Shown: one piece after another, positions 1 to 9,222 of the stretch
Position numbering within the stretch: the first letter of the stretch is position 1
How the letters are laid out: every line of letters starts with the position of its first letter
Source of the DNA: Robiginitomaculum sp.
GTDB taxonomy: Bacteria; Pseudomonadota; Alphaproteobacteria; Caulobacterales; Maricaulaceae
Assembly (NCBI GenBank): GCA_002733605.1
Contig: NVWK01000005.1
Location: 180,753-244,752, forward strand
Direction of reading: 5' to 3'
Length of the DNA: 64,000 nucleotides
The notes under the pieces: model-generated
Databases searched by the model: none
What the model was told of the DNA's origin: nothing
The model's input: the letters and a program-made list of their open reading frames with translations, nothing else
Program-made: the position numbers and the translations under genes

Positions 1-65
1 TATTTATTGGATATACAGCCTCTCAATAGCGTCTCTCCCGGCCTTTTTCCTCCCCAGCCCTTTGT

Positions 66-75
66 CTGACGTCAG
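66..75. promoter_or_regulatory. 10-bp palindrome upstream of the first operon
   Basis: The perfect palindrome CTGACGTCAG lies about 90 bases before the first gene and could be a dimeric-regulator operator. No regulator for it is identifiable in the window. The rest of bases 1-166 shows no convincing coding sequence. A single 10-bp palindrome can occur by chance. Confidence 0.25.
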
Positions 76-166
76 CAGCCTATGGCACAAAGATCATTAT
101 CCACGTTGGGAGACACAAAGGGGTTTACGTCTGATAAGATAGATAAATAATAATGGAGATTATGTT

Positions 167-1294
167 TTGGGGTTACCTCTTATCCACGAAGACTGGACAT
201 TTCTGCTATGGGCGGCGCTGATGTTGCTAGCAACGCTTGGGTTTTGGGCCGATCGGACAAAAATTGGAGCAAATATTTCAGGGGTTGCGATTATCCTCAT
301 GGCCGCGATGGCGCTTTCCAATTTAGGTGTTTTGCCAAAATCCGCGAAAAGCTATGATGTTATTTGGGCATATCTTGTACCGCTTGCCATTCCGCTTTTA
401 TTACTAAAGGCCGACTTACGCCGAGTATTTACGGAAACAAAAGGTATGCTTCTCGCCTTTATGTTTGGTGCTGTTGGGACGAGCATTGGCGCTGTGCTCG
501 GCTATTATATACTGCCACTTGGCGATCAAGCGGATAAATTAGCCGGCGTATTTAGCGCCACCTATATTGGCGGCTCCATGAATATGGCAGCCGTAACCCA
601 AGCGGTTGAGCTTGACCCGTCTATTGTCACGGCAAGTGTCGCGGCGGATAATGTTATAGGCGTTTTATATTTAGCGTTTTTAGCACTCGTCCCCGCCATC
701 ACCCTGTTCCGGCGCTGGTTTAAATATACAGACACAAATGACGGCCCTGTCATTAATCAGGTGGAAGACAAAGTCACAATCGATTTGCGCCATATAGGCT
801 TAACTCTTGGTCTGTCTTTCCTGATTTGCGCCGCAGGTAAAGCCCTCGCCTCCACTTTCGGAATTAGCGGGTATAGCATTATGTTCATTACGGCGATCAC
901 TATCCTGATCGCCAACATATTCCCGCGCCAGTTAAAAGCCTTGCAGGGTGATTATGAAATGGGGTTGTTTTGTATGTATCTGTTCTTTGCCGCGATTGGC
1001 ATAAGCGCGGACCTTGGCGCTATGTTGGACAAGGCACTTATTATTGCTGTGTATGCTTTATTGATTATTGTCTGCCACGCCGTCGTGATTTTTGGTGCAG
1101 GGAAATTGTTCAAGCTCGACCTGATGGATATTGTTATCGCGTCTAATGCCTGTGCATCCGGCCCCGCCAGTGCGGCCGCATTGGCGGCAGGTAAGGGCCG
1201 ACGTGATCTGGTTGTTCCTGCCGTATTGCTCGGTGTATTTGGCTATGCAGTTGCAAATTTTGTAGGCATTGGATTGACGGCTATTCTTGCCTAA
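167..1294 (+). CDS. DUF819 family integral membrane protein
   Basis: A 375-residue, very hydrophobic protein of the DUF819 (YjcL-like) family. I recognise the family from the conserved blocks PLAIPLLLLKADLRR, FSATYIGGSMNMAAV and ASVAADNVIG. About ten membrane segments span the whole length, so it acts in the inner membrane. The family is thought to be transport-related but has no firm substrate. The start is taken as TTG at 167 because GGAG at 155-158 sits 8 bases upstream; the nearby ATGs are in other frames. The next gene, a dipeptide epimerase, overlaps or abuts its stop codon, so the two are translationally coupled. This suggests a role in uptake or export of a peptide or amino-acid derivative, which is inference. 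No in-frame damage is seen. Confidence 0.85.
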   Translation: MGLPLIHEDWTFLLWAALMLLATLGFWADRTKIGANISGVAIILMAAMALSNLGVLPKSAKSYDVIWAYLVPLAIPLLLLKADLRRVFTETKGMLLAFMFGAVGTSIGAVLGYYILPLGDQADKLAGVFSATYIGGSMNMAAVTQAVELDPSIVTASVAADNVIGVLYLAFLALVPAITLFRRWFKYTDTNDGPVINQVEDKVTIDLRHIGLTLGLSFLICAAGKALASTFGISGYSIMFITAITILIANIFPRQLKALQGDYEMGLFCMYLFFAAIGISADLGAMLDKALIIAVYALLIIVCHAVVIFGAGKLFKLDLMDIVIASNACASGPASAAALAAGKGRRDLVVPAVLLGVFGYAVANFVGIGLTAILA

Positions 1295-1295
1295 T

Positions 1296-2408
1296 ATGCA
1301 TATCAAACGTATAGAAATCAGCAAATTAAACGTGCCAACGCACCATCCTGTCCGCCTGCCGATTGGATTGGTAGACGGGGCTCGCAATGTGATCGTAAAA
1401 ATCGTTACACAAAGCGGCATTGTCGGCTGGGGCGAGGCAAGCCCGTTTCAACCCGTCACAAAGGATACACAAGACAGCAATGCTGAAACGGCCCTGACCA
1501 TTGCGAGGCAGTTATTAGGGAAAGATGCGCGGTTGATCGCGAAACATGTTGCAGACATGCAGACCATGGCCAAGCATGAACCTTCTATCCGGTCTGCTTT
1601 CGACATGGCACTCTATGATATTGCCGCCAAGGCTGAAAACCTCCCGCTCTACAAATTTCTCGGGGGCACACGTCGAGAGTTGCGCACCAACCTTACTATC
1701 GGCCTACAAGACAGCGTGGCACAAACCCTGACACGCGCAGAAGAAATTCTGGGTGCAGGGTTTAACGCAATCAAGATGAAAACCGGACGGAGTGGTCTGA
1801 AAGATATCCCCCATATCAAAGCCGTGCGAGCGCTTGCAGGCACGGATATGCTGATAAAGATAGATAGCAATCAGGGGTGGGATTATGAAACGGCGCTGGC
1901 AGCGCTAAAAGCACTTGCACCGTATAATTTACAATACGCAGAACAACCCCTCCCCGCTCATGATATTGATGGATTGGCCAAGCTCAAACAATTGGTAGCT
2001 CTGCCCATTTGTGCAGACGAAAGTGTGTTCGATGATGCGGATGCACAAGAAATTTTGGCACGCGGTGCCGCAGACTACCTGAATATCAAACTCGGAAAAT
2101 CAGGTGGTATTCACACGGCCTTGAAAATTGACGAGATAGGGTTGGCGGCGGGCGCGAAATCAATGATTGGCTGTTTTGCAGAAACACGCTTGGGCCTAAG
2201 TGCAGGGGCGCATTTTGCAATGGCGCGGCCCAATATCGTCTTCATTGACTTGGACTCCGCCTTTGATTTTAAACATGATCCCGTGATTGGCGGCATGAGA
2301 TTTGACGAAAAAACCGGAGGTCTCTTACATCTTCCCGGCACAGCCGGTCATGGAGCCAGCATTGATGAACGCGCACTCCTACCCAATTCTACGACCATCA
2401 TAGGTTAG
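1296..2408 (+). CDS. dipeptide epimerase (L-Ala-D/L-Glu epimerase type)
   Basis: An enolase-superfamily enzyme, 370 residues from the ATG at 1296; a TTG nine bases upstream is the alternative start. Such enzymes epimerise the C-terminal residue of dipeptides in the cytoplasm. Visible active-site residues are the two catalytic lysines K160 and K162 (KMK), metal ligands D190 (DSN), E216 (AEQP) and D241 (ADES), and the opposite-face lysine K265 (IKLGKSGG). The C-terminal D318-x-D320 motif (IDLDS) binds the dipeptide amino group in AEE-type epimerases. The spacing closely follows that of the Bacillus subtilis enzyme. It lies two bases after the DUF819 stop codon and upstream of peptide hydrolases, so a murein-type or D-residue-containing dipeptide is a plausible substrate. 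Exact dipeptide specificity cannot be read from the sequence. Confidence 0.9.
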   Translation: MHIKRIEISKLNVPTHHPVRLPIGLVDGARNVIVKIVTQSGIVGWGEASPFQPVTKDTQDSNAETALTIARQLLGKDARLIAKHVADMQTMAKHEPSIRSAFDMALYDIAAKAENLPLYKFLGGTRRELRTNLTIGLQDSVAQTLTRAEEILGAGFNAIKMKTGRSGLKDIPHIKAVRALAGTDMLIKIDSNQGWDYETALAALKALAPYNLQYAEQPLPAHDIDGLAKLKQLVALPICADESVFDDADAQEILARGAADYLNIKLGKSGGIHTALKIDEIGLAAGAKSMIGCFAETRLGLSAGAHFAMARPNIVFIDLDSAFDFKHDPVIGGMRFDEKTGGLLHLPGTAGHGASIDERALLPNSTTIIG

Positions 2409-2428
2409 GGACAGCCCCCTCTCTCACG

Positions 2429-2447
2429 TCTGTTCTTATAGAACAGA
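2429..2447. promoter_or_regulatory. 8-bp inverted repeat before the transporter-hydrolase fusion gene
   Basis: TCTGTTCT and AGAACAGA form a perfect inverted repeat around a 3-base centre (TAT), a few bases upstream of the AGGA ribosome site at 2451-2454. It could be an operator or a tight mRNA hairpin next to the ribosome site. It is not followed by a T-run, so it is not a typical terminator. Confidence 0.35.
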
Positions 2448-2461
2448 ATGAGGAAGACGAT

Positions 2462-5422
2462 TTGGCATCATTTTATCAAAAATATCTACTCCCCGGACTC
2501 GTGTTTCAAGGGGTTGTTATCGGCGGCGGGTATGCGACCGGCCGTGAGCTTGTCGAGTTCTTCATCCCGCATGGGCCTGTTGGCGGATTGTTGGCTATGG
2601 GCGTTGCGGCTTTTGTCTGGAGTTTGGTGATGGCCGTTTCATTCGAGCTTTGCCGCATGAGCCAAAGTTATGAATACAAATCGTTTTTCAAACAACTTTT
2701 AGGCCCGCTTTGGTTTATCTTCGAGATATTATTGCTTATTTTGATGATTATCGTACTGGCGATTATCGGCGCGGCATCGGGCGAGATCATCAAGAATTTA
2801 GTACATGTCCCCTTGCCCGTGGGCACAATCGGCTTATTGGCCGGAATAGGTGTTTTGACATTTTACGGCAGTAAAATGATTGAACATTTTATCGGCGCAT
2901 GGTCGATATGTCTCTACCTTAGCTATTTCGTATTGGTCGTTGTCTGCTTAATTTTATTTTCCGGTGACATCCAAAGCAGCTTTGCTCAAGACAGCATTAA
3001 ATCAGGATGGGCCTTCGACGGCTTGCGGTATGCGGGTTATAATCTCGCGCCTGTACCCGCCGTGTTTTTCTGCTTGCATCATATTACAGAGCGCAAAGAA
3101 GCCATTACAGCAGGGTTGCTAGCGGGCGTGATCGCAATGATACCTGCCGTCTTTCTATTCATCGCCATGTTGTCTCAATACCCCCAAATCGGGAACGCCC
3201 CTATTCCCAGCACGGCCCTGTTAAGCCATATTGGGTCACCTGTATTTTCCGTAGTGTTTCAAATTATCCTCTTGGGAACATTACTCCAGACAGGGGTCGG
3301 GCTTTTGCATGCTGTGAATGAGCGGGTCGCCGCCACCATGATGAACCGCGAGCAAACCATGCCGAAATGGGCGCGACCTGTATTAGCGACCGGACTGTTA
3401 TGTGTGGCTTTGTTTTTGGCATCCAAGTTCGGCATTATTGATCTGATTGCCAAAGGCTATGGTTGGCTCACCTTCGGGTTTATTGCGGTGTATGTTATCC
3501 CCGTCTTGAGCATTGGCGTTTACAAGATTTGGCGTGCGCGCCCCTCCCTATTGCTCTTGCCAATATTTTTTATAACGGGATTCAATCCTCCATACGCAGA
3601 CGCACAAATTTATGACGTCCCATCGCACTACGACAAAACCGAGCACATGGTCTCCATGCGTGATGGTACGAAATTATTCACGGCTATTTACACGCCGAAA
3701 GACCGTTCACAAATTTATCCCATTCTCCTCTATCGCACGCCTTATTCGGTTAAAGGGTACGGCAAAAATTTCTCTCCAAACGCACGCATGGCCCCCTCGT
3801 TAGCGTTTATGAAACAGGGGTATATCTTTGTGTTACAAGAGTTACGCGGCACCTATAAATCCGAAGGGGATTTCGAGGTCCTCCGCCCCATACGCACTGA
3901 CAAATCCGACCCGAGAGCTTTTGACGAAAGTACGGATAATTATGATACAATCGAATGGGCGCTGAACCATATCACAAACCATAACGGGAAGGTTGGACAG
4001 TGGGGCACATCCTATGCGGGGTGGACGACGATTATGGGGATGATAGACCCACACCCTGCCCTCAGCGCCAGTGCGCCGCAAGCCCCACCTTCTGATATGT
4101 TTATTGGTGATGACTGGCATCATAACGGCGCGTTTCGCCTCATGTATAGTTTCAGTTGGATGGGCAATGAAGCGCGCAAACGTGGCGCCTTGACGGAAGA
4201 AGACAACCCGCCCTTTGATTACGGCACACCTTGGGGCTATGAATTTTTCCTCCAAGCGGGCGCAACTTCCAAACTGAACGATAAATATTTCGGTGGGACG
4301 ATGATTGCGTGGGACGACCTTATAGATCACCCCAACTATGACGAGTTTTGGAAGAAACAGGCCGTCCTCCCCTATATGAAAAACATAAATGTGCCGACGC
4401 TAAACGTCGCAGGCTGGTTTGATGCAGAGGATTTTTACGGGCCGATTTCGATTTACAAAGAAATTGAGGCCACAACCCCGAACAATAAAAGCACACTTGT
4501 GGTTGGCCCTTGGCGGCACTCTGGCTGGGGCAAAGGTGATGGGTCTTCTTTGGGAGATATTCAATTTGGTTCCCGCACCGCAGAGTATTACACTAAACAC
4601 ATCGTCCTCCCTTTCTTTGAGCATCACTTAAAAGGCAAAAATGATTGGAAAGGGGACGAAGCCATTGTATTTGAGACCGGTCATAATCGCTGGCACCACA
4701 TGCGCGAATGGCCCCCTAAATCTGCGATCCCAAAAAATCTATATTTTCACGCAAATGGAAAACTTTCCTTTAATCCCCCCACAAAGACAAACCGTAAATC
4801 CGCAGATACCTACATCAACGACCCGACCAAACCCGTCCCATTCTCGGCTCAAATCATCACAAAGATGGGACATATCTGGATGGTCGAAGATCAGCGCCCG
4901 AACGCAACACGCCCCGACGTTCTCACCTATTCCACCGAAATCTTAAGTGAAGACATCACGATCGGCGGCTCTATTCTAGCCAACTTATTTATTTCAACCA
5001 GTGGCACTGACGCAGACTATTTTGTCAAACTTATCGATGTGTATCCGGGGGATGACCCTAAAATGGGGAGTTACCAAATGCTGCTCGGGTATGAAGTTAT
5101 GCGGGCAAAATACCGCGATAGCATGGAACATCCCACCCCTCTGCGACCCAATAAAGTAACTCCGATATCCTTCAACATTTGGGATAAATTTCATACGTTT
5201 AAAAAGGGACACCGCATAATGGTGCAAATTCATTCCAGCTGGTTCCCCGCCTATGACCGCAACCCGCAAAAATTCATGAATATCTACAAGGCCGAGGGTG
5301 ACGATTACAAATCTGCCAGCCACAAAATTTACCGCAGTTCCAAGTTTTCCTCCCATTTGGTACTGCCTGTATTACCCTCCTCTGGGTTGCCCTACTCTGG
5401 GTTGAAAGGCGGCACACCATGA
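2462..5422 (+). CDS. YkvI-type membrane transporter fused to CocE/NonD (S15-like) hydrolase
   Basis: A 986-residue two-part protein. Residues 1-356 form about ten membrane helices resembling the YkvI family (GYATGREL motif near residue 24). Residues 361-381 look like a signal peptide or eleventh helix ending in ADA before Q382. Residues 382-986 are a complete CocE/NonD, X-Pro dipeptidyl-peptidase-like hydrolase with S517 in GTSYAG, D654 in GWFD and H686 in GPWRHSG as the probable catalytic triad. The start is TTG 2462, with AGGA at 2451-2454. No in-frame ATG/GTG or ribosome site precedes the hydrolase part, so it appears to be translated only as a fusion. If the ten-helix part begins and ends in the cytoplasm, the eleventh helix would place the hydrolase in the periplasm. 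The downstream serine hydrolase overlaps by 4 bases. An assembly error removing a stop codon is the main alternative. Confidence 0.8.
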   Translation: MASFYQKYLLPGLVFQGVVIGGGYATGRELVEFFIPHGPVGGLLAMGVAAFVWSLVMAVSFELCRMSQSYEYKSFFKQLLGPLWFIFEILLLILMIIVLAIIGAASGEIIKNLVHVPLPVGTIGLLAGIGVLTFYGSKMIEHFIGAWSICLYLSYFVLVVVCLILFSGDIQSSFAQDSIKSGWAFDGLRYAGYNLAPVPAVFFCLHHITERKEAITAGLLAGVIAMIPAVFLFIAMLSQYPQIGNAPIPSTALLSHIGSPVFSVVFQIILLGTLLQTGVGLLHAVNERVAATMMNREQTMPKWARPVLATGLLCVALFLASKFGIIDLIAKGYGWLTFGFIAVYVIPVLSIGVYKIWRARPSLLLLPIFFITGFNPPYADAQIYDVPSHYDKTEHMVSMRDGTKLFTAIYTPKDRSQIYPILLYRTPYSVKGYGKNFSPNARMAPSLAFMKQGYIFVLQELRGTYKSEGDFEVLRPIRTDKSDPRAFDESTDNYDTIEWALNHITNHNGKVGQWGTSYAGWTTIMGMIDPHPALSASAPQAPPSDMFIGDDWHHNGAFRLMYSFSWMGNEARKRGALTEEDNPPFDYGTPWGYEFFLQAGATSKLNDKYFGGTMIAWDDLIDHPNYDEFWKKQAVLPYMKNINVPTLNVAGWFDAEDFYGPISIYKEIEATTPNNKSTLVVGPWRHSGWGKGDGSSLGDIQFGSRTAEYYTKHIVLPFFEHHLKGKNDWKGDEAIVFETGHNRWHHMREWPPKSAIPKNLYFHANGKLSFNPPTKTNRKSADTYINDPTKPVPFSAQIITKMGHIWMVEDQRPNATRPDVLTYSTEILSEDITIGGSILANLFISTSGTDADYFVKLIDVYPGDDPKMGSYQMLLGYEVMRAKYRDSMEHPTPLRPNKVTPISFNIWDKFHTFKKGHRIMVQIHSSWFPAYDRNPQKFMNIYKAEGDDYKSASHKIYRSSKFSSHLVLPVLPSSGLPYSGLKGGTP

Positions 5423-6972
5423 ACTGGAAAAAAATAAGTCTCTGCGCATCTGTGCTTGCCCTCCCCTCTTTGGCATATGCGACCCCGCCGCATGGCTATA
5501 GTGAGGCAGAAATTGATACGCTGGTGCACGCCGCAATGGAAACATTCCATATTCCAGGCATGAGTGTGGGCGTGATTAAGGACGGTCATATTGTGCACCT
5601 CAAAGGCTATGGCGTGCGTGACATTACCAAGAAAGGCAAAGTAAATCCGAAAACCATGTTCAGCATTGCCTCCACCAGCAAAGCATTCACAGGGGCGGCC
5701 CTCGCCATTCTTGTCGATGAAGGCAAGATAAAATGGGAAGATAAAGTCACCGACTATATTCCCGAATTTCAAATGTATGATCCGTGGGTCACCCGCGAAT
5801 TTACCATTCGTGATCTCATGATTCACAATAGTGGGTTGGGGCGCGGAACAGGTGATTTAATGTTCTGGCCTTCTACGGACTTCACACGCACCGAGGTGAT
5901 CGCAAACCTACGCCACCTTAAACCCACTAGTAGTTTTCGCGAAAAACATAGCTATAGCAATCTCATGTATATTATCGCGGGCGAGATTGTCCCTGCTGTC
6001 ACCGGCATGTCGTTGGAAGACTTTACCGATACACGCATAATGAAGCCTCTTGGCATGCGCCAGTGTACCGCGAACCGAACACGCTTGAAACATCATAAGA
6101 ATATTGCCACGCCGCACATCTTACAGGACGGAAAACTGATCACAGTCGCGCGTATGAAACCCGTGCATGAAGAGCTCCTGATCGCGGCACCCGGCGGTAT
6201 AGAATGTAGCGCACAAAGCCTCCTGAAATGGCTCGCTATGCACCTTAGCGAAGGCAAAATACCAAATGGCAAAGCTCTCATTTCCGCCAAAGGTCACGAA
6301 AAACTCCTCCAACCACAAACGACACGCAAACCCAATACATTGGAACGCGACTGGTTTAACACCCATTTCAAAAGTTACGGGATTGGCTGGTCATTGCAGG
6401 ATGCGCACGGATATAAATGGGCGGCCCATGCAGGTGGTTTACACGGCATGCAAAGCTATGTTGGTCTGTTGCCCGAAAAAGAAGTTGGTATTGTTGTCTT
6501 GACCAACCAACAATCGGGCGAAGGGTTACGGGCTATATTCTACGGCTTAATGACATCATATATCTCGGACGAAAATATCGATTGGGTAGAACGGTTTAAA
6601 ACTTTACAAGCACTGCAAACCCCTGTCACCCTTCCCGATTTCACCACAAATATCTATATGCCTACGACACCTCTCGCAGATTATGTTGGCACGTATCGTG
6701 ATGTGTGGTTCGGGGATATAACGATTAGTAAAAATAAAAATGGTTTGCGGGTTAAGAGCGCACGATCCCCTCGCCTCACAGGGAAACTCATCGCGTACAA
6801 AGACAATCTATTCGTTGCAAAATGGGATGACCGCACACTTGAGGCGGACGCCTACCTGCAATTCTCAGACGGGCCCAAAGGCATGCTCAACACCATAAGT
6901 ATGAAAGCCGTATCGCCTGTTACCGATTTCAGTTTTGACTTTCAGGATCTCGATTTCAAGCGTGTAAAATAA
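5419..6972 (+). CDS. secreted S12-family serine hydrolase (beta-lactamase/D-aminopeptidase-like)
   Basis: A 517-residue serine hydrolase of the penicillin-binding/class C beta-lactamase fold. A signal peptide (residues 1-21, ending LAYA) directs it to the periplasm. The catalytic motifs are S85-T-S-K88, Y179-S-N181 and H337-A-G339. About 110 residues after the catalytic domain form a C-terminal beta domain often seen in this group (DUF3471-like). Family members act as D-aminopeptidases, esterases or peptidases; the microcystin-degradation protein MlrB belongs to the same broad family. It overlaps the hydrolase fusion gene by ATGA, so it is co-translated with it. Peptide cleavage in the periplasm fits the neighbourhood, but the substrate cannot be assigned, and true beta-lactamase activity is unlikely for this architecture. 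Confidence 0.85.
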   Translation: MNWKKISLCASVLALPSLAYATPPHGYSEAEIDTLVHAAMETFHIPGMSVGVIKDGHIVHLKGYGVRDITKKGKVNPKTMFSIASTSKAFTGAALAILVDEGKIKWEDKVTDYIPEFQMYDPWVTREFTIRDLMIHNSGLGRGTGDLMFWPSTDFTRTEVIANLRHLKPTSSFREKHSYSNLMYIIAGEIVPAVTGMSLEDFTDTRIMKPLGMRQCTANRTRLKHHKNIATPHILQDGKLITVARMKPVHEELLIAAPGGIECSAQSLLKWLAMHLSEGKIPNGKALISAKGHEKLLQPQTTRKPNTLERDWFNTHFKSYGIGWSLQDAHGYKWAAHAGGLHGMQSYVGLLPEKEVGIVVLTNQQSGEGLRAIFYGLMTSYISDENIDWVERFKTLQALQTPVTLPDFTTNIYMPTTPLADYVGTYRDVWFGDITISKNKNGLRVKSARSPRLTGKLIAYKDNLFVAKWDDRTLEADAYLQFSDGPKGMLNTISMKAVSPVTDFSFDFQDLDFKRVK

Positions 6973-6973
6973 A

Positions 6974-6998
6974 AAGGCCCGGCAAAGCACCGGGCCTT
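6974..6998. terminator. bidirectional intrinsic terminator between convergent operons
   Basis: A perfect 9-bp stem (AAGGCCCGG / CCGGGCCTT) with a 7-base loop lies just past the plus-strand stop codon and 22 bases from the minus-strand stop codon. A-rich sequence lies on the left and T-rich sequence on the right, so it can end transcription from both directions. Confidence 0.9.
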
Positions 6999-7020
6999 CA
7001 TTTGTTTATGTATGAGCGGG

Positions 7021-9222
7021 TTAGTTCGAGATTTTTAGCTCTAGACCAAACACCCGTGGGCGGCCAACAGTCGTGGAAACACTGGTTCTGTTGGAAACAT
7101 ATTCCGCGTCAAAACCATTGCGTACAAACACATTGGCTTCAATATTGTTCCATTTATACCCGACTTTACCATTCATCAAAACACGAGAATCTGCAAAATT
7201 GCTATTCGCCGCATTGGTCGGAGCTTTGGATTGATACGACACATGTGTTTGTGCAAACAAACCATTGTCTCCATGCCAAGACGCACCCGTGCTGATGGTC
7301 CACGGGGAGGCGCCTATGAAATTGTTTCCGGAAAGATCGGTGCCTGCACTGGTGATGTATTTGACAAACTCTGTATCAGAATACCCCAAATTGGCAAATA
7401 TTGCCCATTCATCCGTCGGATCGAGGGAAAGCTCCAACTCGAAACCTTTCAATTTTGCTTCAGCCGCATTATCAACGAAGAAAGCCCCACCTACATTCGG
7501 CACTTCTTGAATCACCTGCATATCATTCCATTTTGAGGAGTACACATTGGCTTTGAACAGACCCAGTCCACCCATGATGGTTTTGCGGATACCGGCTTCA
7601 AAAGTCCATGCATATTCCGGATCAAAACTGTAGAAGCCAAGACCAATAGCAGAACCACCACCGCCTGCACGATAAGCACGTTTCGCCTGTAGTGTGGTTG
7701 TGAAACCATCTGACACATGCAGTACAAGACCAGCTTGCGGCAACCATGCATCATAAGACGTATCGACCATTTCCGGTGTATTTCCTTCAAGGGCCGCGAA
7801 CGCTGCGTTCAAGACGGCCACAGTCGGCGCAAACGGTGCAGGCACTGTCGCGGGATCTGGTAGATCGGAAATAAAGTTCAAGCTTTGATTGCCATTAAAC
7901 ACTTTAGACTCGTGGTCATAACGCAAACCCAAGTTCAAAGTCACCAATTCACTCAGATCATAATCGGCATTTGCAAAGGCCGCATAGTTTTCGGTTTCAT
8001 CGATATTGGTCGCAGTCCCGTCAATAAAAAACGGGTTGGGATAGAAACCGGCAAAAAGTACGGCAAGTGCAGGCCCAAGCGGGCCGCGTAGATTGGCTTC
8101 AACATCACTGGTCGTGACAACAGAGCGGGTATTGTCTTCATTTTCCTTCGCATAATACCCACCAAGAGCCGCTCTTAAACGATCCCCTGTATAGAAAATA
8201 CGCGCTTCTTCTGTCAGTGTATTGATAGAATTTATACGTGAACGCTTATCAACACGTCCCAGAGTAATGTCATCATTACCGCCAAGCTGATCATAGTCCG
8301 CTTCGTTATAAGAGATCACGTTTGAAAATGCCCATTGATCATTGATTTGATATTCGGCTTCCCACGTCACAATGGTTTGATCCAAATCATTCTTTGGTGG
8401 CACACTGTCCGTAGCAATCCTGTCAAAGAAATTTGGGCCGACGACGTCACTTGACCCACGTTCATTCTCCGTATGGGTAACGGTCAGGATATTGCGGAAA
8501 TCCGCTGTCGGTTCAAACAAAATCTTGCCCCGCACCAACAGGCTTTCAGACGCCTGATATTTATCGGTATTCAGGGTCGTATTGGTGATAAACCCATCAT
8601 GTTGTTTTCTGTCAATGGCAATACGAACAGCAAGTTTATCTTCGATGATCGGTACGTTGACAACAGCGGAAAGTGTCAAACCACCATGGCCTTCCACCCG
8701 CACCCGACCTTTGTATTTCATATCATAGACAGGGTCTGCGCTTCGAAGGATAATCGCACCGGCCAAGGAATCACGGCCCAGGTTGGTAGATTGTGCACCT
8801 CGAAAAACTTCAACACTACCAAGATCCCAAGTATCCGTTGGCCCAAAACCAGCCGAAAACTGACTGAGAGGGGCACCATCTACATAGATCGTTGCCAAAC
8901 CACCATCACCACCACCGGTCACACTGGTATTGCTAATCCCGCGAATACGGAAACCACCGCCGTCAACACCGGTTGTCACATTTGGTATAACGTTCAAAAT
9001 ATCAGCGATATCTTCCAAAGATAAATCTTCGATCTCGGCGCCTGTAAGGACCGTAATAGAAGACGCTGTATCCATTTCTGTACGCTGCATACGCTCGCCC
9101 GTTACAATGATTACATCATCGTTGGCCTGACCGTTTTCTTGAGCCATTGCGGTGCCGGCTAATCCGACTGCGCTGAGGGAAAGTACCCATGCGAGCGCAA
9201 AGTTTATTTTAGTGGATTTCAT
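7021..9222 (-). CDS. TonB-dependent outer-membrane receptor
   Basis: A 733-residue TonB-dependent receptor starting at ATG 9222, with AAGGAG close upstream; an upstream in-frame start is ignored. Residues 1-27 are a signal peptide (GTAMAQ). A TonB-box-like stretch (DDVIIVTGE) is followed by the plug (TVLTGAEIEDLS, RIRGI, YVDGAPLS) and a long 22-strand-type barrel. There is no N-terminal STN domain, so it transports but probably does not signal through FecR. Its ATG overlaps the stop of the upstream M81 metallopeptidase gene (ATGA), so transport and hydrolysis are coupled. The ligand is unknown; an oligopeptide or a complexed peptide is inferred from context. Confidence 0.92.
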   Translation of the reverse strand: MKSTKINFALAWVLSLSAVGLAGTAMAQENGQANDDVIIVTGERMQRTEMDTASSITVLTGAEIEDLSLEDIADILNVIPNVTTGVDGGGFRIRGISNTSVTGGGDGGLATIYVDGAPLSQFSAGFGPTDTWDLGSVEVFRGAQSTNLGRDSLAGAIILRSADPVYDMKYKGRVRVEGHGGLTLSAVVNVPIIEDKLAVRIAIDRKQHDGFITNTTLNTDKYQASESLLVRGKILFEPTADFRNILTVTHTENERGSSDVVGPNFFDRIATDSVPPKNDLDQTIVTWEAEYQINDQWAFSNVISYNEADYDQLGGNDDITLGRVDKRSRINSINTLTEEARIFYTGDRLRAALGGYYAKENEDNTRSVVTTSDVEANLRGPLGPALAVLFAGFYPNPFFIDGTATNIDETENYAAFANADYDLSELVTLNLGLRYDHESKVFNGNQSLNFISDLPDPATVPAPFAPTVAVLNAAFAALEGNTPEMVDTSYDAWLPQAGLVLHVSDGFTTTLQAKRAYRAGGGGSAIGLGFYSFDPEYAWTFEAGIRKTIMGGLGLFKANVYSSKWNDMQVIQEVPNVGGAFFVDNAAEAKLKGFELELSLDPTDEWAIFANLGYSDTEFVKYITSAGTDLSGNNFIGASPWTISTGASWHGDNGLFAQTHVSYQSKAPTNAANSNFADSRVLMNGKVGYKWNNIEANVFVRNGFDAEYVSNRTSVSTTVGRPRVFGLELKISN

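Noticed and set aside
2429..2447. LexA (SOS) box
   Set aside because: Alphaproteobacterial LexA sites are direct GTTC repeats spaced by 7 bases; this is a short inverted repeat, and no SOS gene follows.
5419..6972. True antibiotic beta-lactamase
   Set aside because: The S-x-x-K/Y-x-N/H-x-G pattern is shared by the whole S12 family; the C-terminal extra domain and peptide-gene context fit a peptidase or esterase better.
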